From positions 58,795,924-58,859,923 of the forward strand of contig NC_068570.1 in assembly GCF_025698545.1 (NCBI RefSeq): DNA of 64,000 nucleotides, written 5' to 3'. This stretch comes from Gossypium raimondii. Taxonomy: Eukaryota; Streptophyta; Magnoliopsida; Malvales; Malvaceae. The position numbers and the translations under genes are program-made. Below, piece by piece: positions 10,916 through 23,288 of the stretch. The notes beneath the pieces are model-generated. The model made no database searches. It saw nothing but the letters and a program-made list of their open reading frames with translations, and had not been told where the DNA came from. Positions within the stretch are counted from its first letter, which is position 1, and each line of letters opens with the position of its first letter.

Positions 10916-13900
10916 CTAGCGCGGAAAATGTAGCTGTCGGTCAATGACATCGAAAGCTGTTAGACCAATGGCTATTGATGGTACAGCCTGCAACAGAGTT
11001 TAAAAAATAACCCTTAAGATTATGATATCAAAGAACTTAACAAAGGGGTCATTAATATATTGAAATTACCTTTATATAATTAATGCATAAACCTGCATAC
11101 AATTGTCTCCATCCTTGATTATGGGTGATGGATTTAAAGGCTTCAATGGAGTTTTTGTACCTCGTACCATTCTGGTTCAGAATGTCTACCTGTAAAATAA
11201 AACAGCTTTTTGAATTTAAAGTTCGAAGATGAAGCTAGTTCAAACATGTGTGTCCAGTTTATCATCCGAGATTTTGCTTGATTATGGGTGATCGAGGTTG
11301 ATACTATACCAACCTTCACTGGACTGCAACAAAGATATTAGCAACAGAGGTGGTTACTGTCGGGTGTGATTTTGCTTGGCCTATGGCAGTCAAAAGCTTT
11401 CAATATTGCTCAAATCCGTTCACAATTGTAAAATACTAACTCAAGCATGTTAAGGCACACTTGACATGTTATAGTTGCATATTTAATTTTTGTATGATAA
11501 CTTATATAATATATAAAAGACTAAATGTTCAAATCGGGGTTGCTCTTATTAGTGTAAAACAAGGACCAAAATCTTTTGAAAGTGTTTGAATATCGACCAA
11601 ATGTTTTCGAACTGTTTAAATAAAGGCTTCTCAAATGTTATAAACTAATTTTTTATTATTTACATTTCTTTTCAAGTACTATGTAAATCAATTATTACGT
11701 GTTTTTATTATTAACATGTCAGCGTTTACTTAATTTTTACTATAAACTAGGTCAAAGTGCATGAAAATCCTTATTTTAGCACTTTTGTAAAAGTTAAATC
11801 CTTATATGACAATTTTAAAAGGTTTGATCTTGATCTAAGCAACTTTTAAAAGTTGGACTCTAATCTGAATATTTAGCCTATAAAAATAAAATAATATATT
11901 ACAAAATCTGAAAACAGATAAGGTCAAGTTAAGCTTTAAAAGTTAAAATGTCAAGTTCAACTTATATTTTAAATGAGTTCAATATTTTTACCCAATATCA
12001 TTTTTAAATTTAATACTTTGTCCAAACTCTTTCAAATATCGAGCAAAACTTTGGAATTGAACAAATAATCTGACCCTTAAATAGTTCTAATCAACAACAA
12101 ATATCCAACACGAAATTTACCTGCATTTGTCTCCTAACAACATCCAATGGGTACATTACAGTTTGTCCAATTAAGGCAGCCAATGCTCCACATGAAAGAT
12201 TCAATGCAACGGAGCTTTGATTTTCTTTGGGAACCCATCTTTTAAGCTCCTCGTAACCATAAAACTTTATCACATTGTAAGGAAGGATTCCCCCTAGTGT
12301 TGGACCTGATCTTTAAAACTCAAAATGACTTATTGATTCAAGTTTTCAATAAGATGTTTTGCTCAAACATGTTTGAAATTTTAATAACTTACCTACACCT
12401 CGATAGAATCCGAGCATTCCACCTTGATTATAGATGGTCTTGAAGACGTTTGTTACCCCTCGTTGTGCGGTATGACCTGAATGGATACATTTTCGATAGT
12501 CACCGCTACTTTGATGTCGATCCACCACCTTAAAACGGAGAACTAGAGAATCAGGGATGTTGATTGAGAGGTTGATTGATATTTAGAGCAATGAGCCTCC
12601 GTTCAGTGAAGTAAATACCTGATATGCATACTTGGTTCGAGCCAAATCCAAGGGATAAGTGCATAGAAATGCTGTTGCACTGGCTGCGGAGCTGGCTAAG
12701 ATGTCCAACAATGGCCCTCTTTCGACACGAGGCCATTTATATTGTAGGAAACTTTGATATTGTTCGTATGTCACGTACTGGAATATCGAATGAGGTAACG
12801 TTCGGATGATACTAACACCATTTGCTCTGCAAATAAAAAGATGTGTATCATGAACATACCTATGTATGTATGTATGTAACACCATTTGCTTTGCAAAGAA
12901 ATGGACATATACCATGTATGTATGTATGTATGATTAATAAAGATTCATTGGTGAACTTACTTGTATAGCCCCCTAAGACCTTCATTCTTCATTAGCTTCT
13001 TCATTGATCCATACATCCCAATTGAATGAAACCCTTCTGCCCTTGTCTATCAGTTCCAATCAATAATAAAACTAGGTGTTATGATACTTATTATTACTGA
13101 CCCACAACCCGAATGGGCCTGGGTCAGATCCTACACGGTTCGCAAATTGATCTCGCAAATCGAGCTCGCATGTTGAGCTCTTGATGTGGGTTTGCACATT
13201 ATTCCATAAACGAACCCTCGTCGTATAAACACGTGTTAAGCCTAGAGTAGGGTACGTGTAACATGCATGGAACCTACCTATGATGTCACCTCTATGAACA
13301 ATAATCATATCATATAAATACAGTTCCACTCACCTAAAGGATACATAGAAACACTCAACACTAGGCTTCACATAACTTCTTATAATAATCAAATTATTAG
13401 AATCTATATTACTCAAACCTCTTCATTTCCCCTAAAATATTTATGAAATATAATTGAACACCGTAATCCGTACGCATTTCAAATTCAGGTAACATAGATA
13501 AAAATAAACTAAACCATAACAACGGTATATCATTCAATCTAGATAGATGGTAAACTTTGACAATCGCTTCAAACTCGAGTAACATAAATAAATATCAATC
13601 ACGTCATGACAATTATATGTCATTCTATCATGGATAGATTACCACTAAACCTTGACATAAACACGAGTATGGGTGAAACCAAACACTGACACTCACTTCG
13701 AATTCATGCAATATAGACAAGAATCTAATTACATCATGAAAACAATATTTTCATTCAATCTACATAGATGGGTAAACTAATGACATAAACACGGATATTA
13801 GTGATACTGAACACTGACACTCACTTCGAGTTCAGGTAACATAGGTAAGAATCAATTAAATCTTGACATAAATACGAGTGAGTAACACCAACACTTACTC

Positions 13901-14317
13901 CGAGTCCAGGTAACATAAATAAGAGTCAATTACACCATAATAAATATGGGGTGAATCAAAACATGAGTAAACATAAACACAAACACTTACTCTGAGTTTA
14001 AGAAACATACAACGATCTACCAATATTTAATCCAAATAAATGGGTAAACCTCGACATAAACACGAATAGTACTAGCTAATCGAAACATGTAATCTATGAA
14101 ATAACATACAAATATCAAATTTTTTTAAAAAAATTACCTGCATAAGTATCTTGATTCTCTCTAATGGTGCAACACTAGTTTTAGAAACAGTGGTTGAAGC
14201 ACCAGTAGTGATCAATTCCATGACATAATAAGCTAAAAATGGAACAATTTGAACATGTTCATTTTCATATCGATCATCATCAATGGAAGATCCAATATCA
14301 AAACTTTCTTTGCCCAT
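10916..14317 (-). CDS. Mitochondrial carrier family protein, CoA-transporter (CoAc)-like (7 exons)
   Basis: Mitochondrial carriers are six-helix inner-membrane exchangers; the closest plant group by sequence is the CoA carriers CoAc1/CoAc2. Exons in coding order: 14317-14138, 13046-12961, 12826-12619, 12528-12393, 12305-12121, 11189-11070, 10987-10916; phases agree, 987 nt, 328 aa. The three Px[D/E]xx[K/R] signatures are PLERIK (51-56), PLDLAR (147-152) and PLDVVR (256-261), the hallmark of a complete tripartite carrier. Other family phrases are [42 protein letters not shown] and [18 protein letters not shown]. The first helix ([17 protein letters not shown]) is unusual: the small-residue pattern normally seen there (GGxAGxxAKT) has been lost, so this looks like a diverged paralogue. 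Substrate is inferred from similarity; ADP/ATP-type or other nucleotide transport is possible. It diverges from the zeta-COP gene. Confidence 0.9.
11730..12085. repeat. Diverged MITE-like repeat in intron 5 of the carrier gene
   Basis: The segment 'ggtcaagtt...tcaagttcaactt...atgagttcaata' plus the ending 'aataatctgacccttaaatagttct' matches the wording of 43500-43660 ('ggtcaagctcggg', 'gataacccgacccttgaatagttct'). This is a family present at least twice in the window. Non-coding. Confidence 0.5.
12862..12932. repeat. Two short (TATG)n runs in intron 2 of the carrier gene
   Basis: Runs of four to five TATG units at 12862-12878 and 12911-12932, with a repeated 'accatttgctttgcaaa' phrase copied from the adjacent exon edge (the exon 3 acceptor region near 12817-12830). 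This suggests a small local duplication of the splice-acceptor region. Confidence 0.7.
13470..14070. repeat. Degenerate tandem array in intron 1 of the carrier gene
   Basis: The phrases 'acttcga(a/g)ttca(g/t)gtaacata(g/a)', 'aagaatcaatta' and 'aaccttgacataaacacga' recur roughly every 100-120 bp (near 13490, 13570, 13700, 13830, 13900 and 13995). Units are strongly diverged. The array fills most of the 1.1-kb intron. Confidence 0.7.
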
Positions 14318-14767
14318 TCTGAACCCAAAAATAAAAAATAAAAAATAAAAAATAAAAAAATAAAAAAATGTTTTATAACCAGTTATAGATATTACTATCT
14401 GATATGTTTTGTCTCAATAACTAACATGTTAGGTTTCCTTTCTGGAAAAAAAAACATGTTAGGGTTTTTTTCATTGAAAGGAACATGTTAGGTTTTTAAA
14501 ACATAGAAATTTGTAAGATTAAAAATGAAATGAAATGGAAGACTTAATTATATATATATTTTAAAAAGTTGAATTATTCTTTTATTTATTCTCCTTCGTT
14601 ATAGCTAAAAACTTTGACCAAAATTTCAGATAAACATGCAACTCTATTTTAGTCATCGTTTTATTTATTTATATTTATTTTTATATTGAAATGCCTAATT
14701 TTCCCTTCAAATTAACTAAAAGGAAAACTGAAACCCCAAATAGTTGCAATTTTCTCACCATCCAAAC
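14318..14767. promoter_or_regulatory. Shared spacer / probable bidirectional promoter of the carrier and zeta-COP genes
   Basis: The two start codons are 450 bp apart and face away from each other. The spacer holds a 'tatatatatatttta' box near 14550, an A-rich 'aaaataaaaaataaa' stretch next to the carrier start, and three near-identical 'aacatgttagg' phrases at about 14425-14495. Which sites serve which gene cannot be decided from sequence. Confidence 0.55.
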
Positions 14768-15881
14768 ATGTCTGGCTTCTTTTTATCTGGGGTAAGTTTA
14801 TCAATAACTCAGGTTTCTTTATTAGTGCATTCAGTTTTTCCTTTTTTTCCCTTTTGGTTGTGCTTTTCCTTATTGAGTACTCATAGTTAGAACATGAGTG
14901 TCAAATACGAGGATGCTTTTTTTATATTTATAGAAATTGGATATGGATATTTAAAAAAAAAATCTCAAACCAACATAGATTTTGAGTTATATAAATGATA
15001 AGGTTTGAATCTTAAACTTAAAATAATTGTATGAATCGAATAGACAAAACCTTGGGTTTATATTTAGCTTAATTTTAAGTAAATCGAATGGTGAATTTGA
15101 GAAAATCGTGATGTCTATATATTGTTAACATATGCTTCTTGTCTAACGTACATTCATTAGACCCCAGCAATTGTGACAAAACCCGTCAAACATAAGCTTA
15201 AGGCATGTTAAATTCAACCACTTTGATAAATTGCAATCGCATATCAAGTCACATAACTAACTTAACAAAATATCCACGGTGAATGATAAGCTCACCAATT
15301 AAAAGAGGACGCATGACTTATAAGTGTTCTCTTAAATACTCTCCCAAACCACTAGAGAGGGATACCAATCTATCTACTATCATGTCTCTCTCTTGTTTAA
15401 ACTTCTTCCAAACTTGAACTCAAGCGATAAACCCATTGTTTGAAGTGAGTTCATCCATGCCTGACACCAGAGTTCGATCCATAGGTTCGCCTGTGTGGTA
15501 GTATAGTGTGTATGAATGTATGAATTTGAACCTTCATTGTATATAAAAAGAAAATCTTCCCTGACTCTCTACAACCTTTTCTCCCTTAACTCAATCACTT
15601 GTAGCTCTCGACCTATCGAATGAATCGAGTATATATATATATATATATATATAATCGTATGTAATGCTTATTTGATTTAATTTTATAGAATTCATGCCCA
15701 GCAGTGAAGAACATTTTAATTCTGGATTCAGAAGGGAAACGTGTAGCAGTAAAGTATTACTCAGATGAATGGCCAACAAATAGTGCTAAGTTAGCCTTTG
15801 AAAAATCTCTCTTTGGTAGAACACTCAAATCAAATGCTCGTACTGAAGGTAATCATATTACACAGATTCGGGTGTTAGTAT

Positions 15882-15926
<45 letters not shown>

Positions 15927-17595
15927 CTCGAGCATGCTAATTTTCTTTTCAAAGTTTTTTCATGTATTTAGAGAAATTCGAAAGATTATATACTCGTACT
16001 CCGAACTAACATCCGAGCCCGAATAAGAATGCAGCTGAGATCACAATCTTTGATAGCAACATTGTAATCTATAAGTTCGTCCAAGACCTACATTTCTTCA
16101 TAACTGGAGGTGATGATGAAAATGAACTTCTTCTTGCCACTGTGCTTCAGGGACTATTTGATGCCATTGCTCTTCGTTTGAGGTTCATTTATTTGGTTTT
16201 TATGTATGTATGTATGCATGCCTGCATGCATGCTTAACTTCAATTGTTTCCCCAATGTAGGAACACAATTGATAAAAGGGAAGCACTTGAGAACTTAGAT
16301 GTCATCTTCTTATGCATTGATGAAGTTGTGGATCAAGGGTACGCATTTACATACCTTTCTTCATTAACTCGTGTTTTTCTATATTATGTTAAAAAGTATC
16401 ATACTCAGAGGCGAAGACAAAAGGGGCAGGCAATGGCTTTAGCCCTAACATGATAAAATTTATGCAATTACTAATTAATATAGTGATAAATTTATACATT
16501 GATCTCTAAAATTTATTTTCGTTTTTGGCCCTTATATAATATTCTAACTTCGCCCTTAAACATACTTATGGGTATGCATATGATACAAATTTGAATCAAA
16601 TATTTAATCGATAATTCTTCTCCTATTCAAAACCATGATCCCTTTGGAAGAAAGAAAAGATAGTATATACAAAGGGCCTTAGCCTCCTTTTTATTTATAA
16701 AATATTCGATTTAAGCCTTATTTAAATAAAATTTTACTTTCACCCCTATACTTTTAAATTTTCATTTTACCTCTAAAACCGAATTTCTGACTTTTCCCTT
16801 GAGTATCTACCTTATAAAAGTGTGTAATAACTTAAGATATCGTCCATACCAACTTGTATAAAGGTTTACACTAATTTCCTCGTGTGTTCAGAGTTCGAAT
16901 CTCGATATCTACAACTCCTCTTTGTCTTTTACAAACAATTTCTTTTTCATTGAAGATCTGAATAAGAAGAGTTCTTTTTTATTTTTGGCATAAAATGAAG
17001 AAAATAATGTACTTCCCCCCCCCCCCCCCCCCTTTTGCTGTGGAACCAGGATGATACTTGAAACAGATGCAAATGCTATTGCAGGAAAGGTGGCAATCCA
17101 AAACATGGACGCTTCAGCAACATTATCTGAACAGGTAACATTGTTTCGATTTTTTTTTCTCAGAAAATTCTTTAAATATATGAAAAATTTTAACATACTC
17201 TTGGTAGACATATACCCATATTCGATTCTCGTATAAAAATTCGAATAAAATAATTTTAGTGTTTAGGTACGGACACAAAAGTAAAAAAAAATTTAGGAGT
17301 CAAAAGATAATTTTACCATTATATTAATTTATAAATTTGTAAAAATTTAGGGAGGGGTCAAGGCTACTATCTATACTTGCTCCTGTTTAGGGGCAGTTAG
17401 CTAAGACCCAAACTTTTTAAAATTTCTTATGATGCCCTTAAACTTTTTGAAAATTTTAATTAGACTCCATAATTTAATGCCAAAATCCTTCACTAATTAT
17501 ATAGCTAATGTTTTTTTTTTTTGATAATATTGCAGACAATAAGTCAAGCATTGGCTTCAGCTCGTGAACATTTGACAAAAACCCTTCTAAAATGA
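14768..17595 (+). CDS. Coatomer subunit zeta (zeta-COP, 6 exons)
   Basis: The small subunit of the COPI coat, which pairs with gamma-COP in the F-subcomplex and drives Golgi-to-ER and intra-Golgi vesicle transport. Exons: 14768-14791, 15689-15848, 16035-16182, 16261-16338, 17050-17134, 17536-17595; 555 nt, 184 aa, phases consistent. The first exon gives only MSGFFLSG, after which the conserved longin-type fold starts at [18 protein letters not shown]. Further landmarks are [52 protein letters not shown] and [13 protein letters not shown] at the C terminus. Length matches plant zeta-COPs (about 180 aa). The short exon 1 was chosen because it carries an ATG in the right phase directly before a strong GT donor; an alternative upstream exon cannot be excluded. 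Intron 1 and intron 2 contain TA microsatellites and intron 4 an 18-base C run. Confidence 0.93.
15631..15653. repeat. (TA)n microsatellite in intron 1 of the zeta-COP gene
   Basis: About 11 AT units just before exon 2 (which starts at 15689), close enough to influence the acceptor region. Confidence 0.95.
15888..15925. repeat. (TA)n microsatellite in intron 2 of the zeta-COP gene
   Basis: About 18 AT units preceded by a GT-rich 'ttgtgtgta', 40 bp after the exon 2 donor. Expected to be length-polymorphic. Confidence 0.95.
17015..17032. repeat. Poly-C run of 18 just before exon 5 of the zeta-COP gene
   Basis: Eighteen consecutive C residues followed by TTTTGCTGTGGAACCAG, the acceptor of exon 5 (17050). 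The C run therefore sits in the place of the polypyrimidine tract. Homopolymer length may be inexact in the assembly. Confidence 0.9.
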
Positions 17596-19086
17596 TTTAT
17601 TTAAATATATTTTTTAAATATCCAATTAATCAAAAATAAATGAAAGACATTGTAATTTTACTTAATTTTTTGTTTAATCTTAATTTACAGTGTCAATTGT
17701 TTTGGAGCATAGCCTGCTGGAATGGGAAATTTTATATATTCGTGTTATTTGGATTCAAATTAATTGGGATTTAATTTATTTGGAGTTGAATAAAAGAATT
17801 AAAAAGTATATTATTTAAAAAAATATTTTATTTCATGTCTACATGATTGGGAAAAAAATCAATGTTAGTATTTTAATTATATAATAACCGTATTAATTAT
17901 TTGGATTAACTCAAGGTGTAGTTAAGGGAAGGCAAAGATTTTGGCCCTTTAATTAAATGGATTAATATCAAATTCAGTCCCTCCCATCTAAACAATTTCA
18001 AAAAAAATTACCTTTCTTCCCCGAACTTTTAAAATTTTAAATATATATTTAAATATTGGTGAAAGTATCACTTAGGTTCCTTCATTTTAAATGAGAGTAT
18101 GTCGGTATAAACCTATACTGACGATACATATTTAGCAAATTTGTAATGCGTATAGAACAAAATGTACTTCTGAATTTAAAAAATATCGAATAATTTTATG
18201 GCAAATTAATGTAAGAATCAACTTCGAAAAACAAACCAAGTATATCTTTCTCCATACCCTACCTCAAATGTCATCATCAAATAGATACAAGGTTTGAGAG
18301 GTTTGCATGGCTTATGCTAGGGGACTCTTTTTTGCCTTTTTATATAGTGACGAAAATTTATTATTACAGGATCTTTTGTTCTCAATTATTTTTTTAAATA
18401 ATTTTATTTTCTCAACGACATCATTGTCGATCGAAAATCTCTCTGGCCTCGGAATGAATCGTGTTTGCATGTATAATATTAGCCTCTACAGGTTCTTCTG
18501 TAGCTAGTACTACAAGTAAAATGCTTTTTAGTGACGAAATTTTTGTTGGATTTCAGTTTTGTCGAAAAAATTATTATTTAATTAGCAGCTGACTGTTATG
18601 GACCGAATTTATATCGAAAATGATCATTCCCCAATTGATTTTGTTTTTGGTGTTTTTAAGTTAAGGTTTTTAGTATTGGATTAATGGTTTGATCGGTCAA
18701 GTTATCTATTTGTCGGGTTGATAGATTTGTATAATTCAATTAAATAAATTATTAAAAAAATATATAAATATATAAATAAAAAACAATTTAATATGATACT
18801 TACCTGTTCACAAGTCAATCACTCTGATGCTTCTACTAGTTCGAACAACCATGGTTTTTTTTTTCCAACTAAAAAAACAACGAAATAGATTTACGTGTTC
18901 AACGTGGAAACAAAACATATTACATGCATGGTTTTGTGGTTTGCATGGAAATAGATTTGCATTTTACACATCTGGAGGTAAAGTGGAATTTTTCAGATTC
19001 AACCATGGAGGAAATAAAAAGAAAGAAAGGAAAACATCTGAGAAGCGTATATGATGTTCATGTTTTTCAACTCTGATCTCTCAATC
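17596..19086. other. Intergenic, repeat-like, no gene seen
   Basis: AT-rich spacer between the 3' ends of the zeta-COP and BOR4-type genes. Around 18340-18570 the phrase 'agtgacgaaaattt' appears twice with 'ctacaagtaaaatgc', which resembles the subterminal part of a decayed CACTA element. Around 18660-18745 there is another 'gaccgg'-type repeat. No coding evidence. Confidence 0.45.
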
Positions 19087-22000
19087 TCATTCTTCCTCAA
19101 CAATTTCCTTTGAGAAAACCTGCAAAATATAAATATAAAAAATAATGTTATACAAAATTCATTAACAAGATAATCATGCATGAAAAAGCTAGTTATGTTA
19201 TTCATATACGGGTATAGTTAGATTTTTCTAAATTGATTCATGCATGTAAGGGATACTTCAAGATCATATCCCTGTGTCAAACACGAATGTCAAATATAGG
19301 TAATTAAAAAAGAAAAGAAAAGTTAAAGAGTCATATAATGAAAAGATTATCATGCATGAAAAAGCTATGTCAATCCAAAATATGCAAATGACGCACTAAT
19401 GGTTAGATTTTTTTTCGAGTTTTTTCATGTATTTGGAATATTTTTGAAATTCATATAATTGTACTTATATGTCAAGCATGAATGCCATACACGGGTATGG
19501 AAAACCGGAGCATCCTACCTGGCCCTTCCGCTCCTCACCGAAGCTAACATTTCGGAGCTTTATCTCTCCTCTACTTGTTGTCAACTCATCTAATAACTCA
19601 GCATCAAACCTTTCAACTGCATCAGCCTCATTCTCAGGACAAGATATATCCATTTCCTAACAAAAAAAACTCAACATTTTTAGCTGTTTTTGTTAGTTTT
19701 TTATGGCTCCACAAATAGAAAATGACCAATAGCAAATACCCTTGAAGAGAAGCTGAGGGATGTTCTTGGGACGGAACCAGTAAGTTCCTCGTATTCGGCT
19801 GCATCGAGTTCACAGAGATAACTTGGGAGAATGAGCTTTGGGAGAATGTATTGCCTTATGATGATGAGAAGGAAGAAGGGCAATGGAAACAAGATTCCAG
19901 CTATAGGAATCCATGTTACACCAAAGCACATGAGGAGATATACGAACTGGAAGAGCGTAAATATCGCGATAAATCGGTAAGGTACCGACTCCACGAATGA
20001 AGCATGAACATGTTCCAACACCCTGCAAATTTGGATCATTGATGCAGAAGAGGAATTAGCATCATTGCCTAGTAATTTGTTTATTGTGAACAATCAAGGA
20101 ACTAGAAGCAAAGAGAATGCTGCATACTTGTATCGCCCGCTAGGTGCGATGAAGAGAAGTAACATCCTTTCCCAGAACTGATTCCCGGGAAGACTATCGA
20201 TGGCCATGTATGCGAAATATCCCCAAAGAACCGATGTAGGTATCAACTTGATTGCAGGCATAGCAAATACTGATGCAGCAACTAGGAGTGACTGCAAAAG
20301 ATTGCTCACTCTCTGTTCGTTAACTCGAACCGGCAAGTAGGCATCGATATGCTTTTCGGGATCAAATGTTTCCTTTTTGATTTCTCCTTCATTTTCACCT
20401 TTCATAACCACCTTCTTCAAGTCTTCTAACTCTTTAGCAACTGCAGTCTGTAATTGGAATAGTTAAGGTCAGATGCAGGCATTGTCTAAGACTTATCTGT
20501 ATGTATTCGGAGAATACGGACTGGCAATTCGGAGTTGCAGCAAAACAACGAGCTGTGGACTGTTGGAACAATGGCAGCAGCAAAAAGAAAGAGAACAAGA
20601 CAGAGAACAAAGGAGGAAGAAACAAAAACAATTTACTTGCTCACAAACGTGCAGCAAGGGAGCTAATGGCTGATAGCTCATTCAGCTCATTCATTCAACT
20701 AGAAAAAACATACATTTATAGTCAAATACATCACCAAATAGTCAACTAACCCCACTAATCAGCATTGGGACTATTAAAACATTGCTTGTACACATAAACA
20801 AGCCACCTAAACTAGTCATTCAACACCTAATGCATCAAGTTGTCATCAACTTGTCCATTTTAAACTAGATTAATTAGAATGAAACTAAAGAGAAACCTTG
20901 CTGTTACAGCAAGCATATGTGCTGCAGCATGTCATCAAGCTGCATGCACTTCAACCACAAAATGTAACAGCAGCATGGTTGGCCAATTTCCAATATGGAC
21001 TAAATGCCATTTGCAATGTTTCAAGATAAAGGATCACTTACTTCTGGACTCTTGTCCAATTCGATGAAGACCGCTTGCATCTTGCCGTATATTTCGGAGT
21101 TACTAGCTTTCTGCTTTACGCTTTCTTTTGCAGTCTCCACCATTTTTCGTCGTATGATCTGCATTTCATACATGAAAAATTATGCATGTAACCAGGGCAA
21201 TTATGTTTGATAGGAAACTTTGCTTTAGAATGTATGTACCACCTGCCCTTTGAGAACTGCAAGGCTCTTAGTATGCATAGGAGACTGCGGTAGGACTCCA
21301 TTCGATGGAGGGAGGCCGATTAGTCCGCAAAGTAAAGTCTGCAAGCATGTTCCAGCGGTAAAACGTAAGTATACGATAAGATTGTTTATAATTCGGGTGG
21401 TGGTACCGTTCAAGCATAAGGTTTACCATGAATCCGAGCAGCAAGATGTCATAATGATATGCAGACGGATTCTTGAGATTGAATTCCTTTTGTTGTGCCA
21501 GTTGCGATGCAACGCTGTGGTCAAAAAAGTAAAGTCCCGCAATCATGACAGCTGGAATAAATGCAGCAAATATATACAATGGAGGAATCCTTCCCATATC
21601 CTGCAATTTGATTAGTTATAACATTGTCAACCTTGAAACTTGTAGCCTTTTCTTGCAAGACATAAACGATAACTGAGTCCGGTTACCTTAATTACGGTCC
21701 AATGTTGTAATGATGCAGATTCCCATGCCAGAGGACTAAAAAGCCTTCTTGGAACCCCAGATGGAACTTTGCTTGGTACACTAAATGACATCGCTGTCCA
21801 CACTACAACCATTAAAGGTACCCCATAATCTGCAATGAAGCTTCTAAACCACCCTGTGCAACATTCAGCAAACATTTATGGGAGCTTATTTCGTATACTA
21901 AATCTGAAAATAGTCAAATGCTATGAATATTGTTTGCTTGACAAACCTGTGCCATACCACCATGACCTCGCCCTTCGACTTTTCAAGGCGGTATGTAGAA

Positions 22001-22946
22001 GGCCAAGTGAGAATATGATACCCAACAAACCATTTGTGTAAAGCCATTGAAATTGATACTTCCCTAACTTTGCATCTTGATGTTCGGGAACTCGAAATTC
22101 ACTCACAACTCCCTGGAATCGAATCATCAGTAGGTGTTTAGAACTTTATATAGTAGATGATTTATTTTCTTTTGATCAGATTTTACCTTGATAGCCTCTT
22201 GAATAAACAGAACACTGATCAACATGCCGAAGAGCTCACCTGCAATCCTTGTGAAACGATTAATTACCGTGCAAGCATTGAATACTGCGAGCAGAAACAA
22301 CAAGAGAGCAGTCCAAACACAAACCCTGCAAAACATTTATCAACTTAGAAGATCAAGGACTTCCCAAAACTTCCGCAAAACCGGAGACTCAATTTACCAT
22401 CCGGCCCAAGCCAAGTATAGTTCCTGCCCCAAGTCATCTCTTCCTTTTGCAAAGTTATACAAATATGTATACATAATAACAGTTGGCTCTGCAATTCCAA
22501 GAATCAAAAGTGGTTGGCCACCGAATATCGAGTGTAGAATACCGCAAAGGGCAGTCGATGCCAACGTTTCAACCGTGCTTAGGGTCCCATCTACACCCAA
22601 ATCCATGTGAAACATAACCTTTTAACTTCACCATTGAATACTGTTTCATGAATGGAACAGTGACAAACCTGTGTCTCGGCTCAGTTGCTCGCCGAAGGCG
22701 ATAACGGGGAGAGCAGAAGCAAAGAAGATATAGGTAGTTGGGGCTAATATCCTGCAAAAAAAAAAGAGAGTAAATTTTTGAATAATACCAAAATTTACTT
22801 TCATGTTAGACATTTTATCAAATACATAGAGATTTATTATACCCCAGTCCTGAACGAAGACCAATAATCCAATCTTGTTTATAGCAACATGTTCTTCCTT
22901 TAACATCATTTGCAATACCCTTAAAAGGGGCTCTCAAGTTTTCCAT
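19087..22946 (-). CDS. Boron (borate) efflux transporter, BOR4-like, SLC4 family (13 exons)
   Basis: BOR proteins are plasma-membrane borate exporters; the BOR4 clade is linked to tolerance of excess boron. Exons in coding order: 22946-22843, 22751-22669, 22590-22398, 22325-22187, 22112-21947, 21853-21687, 21600-21427, 21338-21243, 21158-21042, 20447-20128, 20022-19740, 19656-19519, 19119-19087; all phases agree, 2013 nt, 670 aa. Diagnostic stretches are [119 protein letters not shown] and [17 protein letters not shown]. The membrane domain is complete. The C-terminal tail after AAEYEEL is short, with [16 protein letters not shown] as in BOR4 and unlike the longer BOR1 tail, so clade II is favoured. 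The last exon is only 11 codons. The start is the ATG of [18 protein letters not shown], in phase with the family's opening motif. Confidence 0.95.
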
Positions 22947-23236
22947 TTCTGGTGGAAAAGATTTGGAAACTGAAATAGAAAATATGAACCAGTTTGATTG
23001 TCATTATATTGAAGAGTCGTATTTTTTATTATGAAATTCTAACAATTCAACACACACAAACTTTGACTTGGAAAAAGAAAAAAACAGGGCAAGATTTTTC
23101 TGAAGAAAACTTTGATTTTACTTTCATCATTATTTTCCTGTCAACCAATCATAACATTTGAGCCTAACATGTTTGGTTTCACTTTCATATCCCAGCCACC
23201 CCTCATATGATAAACTACATTATAAACATAAAAACT

Positions 23237-23288
<52 letters not shown>

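Noticed and set aside
19465-22610. Several plus-strand frames of 60-130 codons over the BOR4 region
   Set aside because: They are antisense shadows of the boron transporter exons, which have clear family motifs and consistent splice phases on the minus strand.
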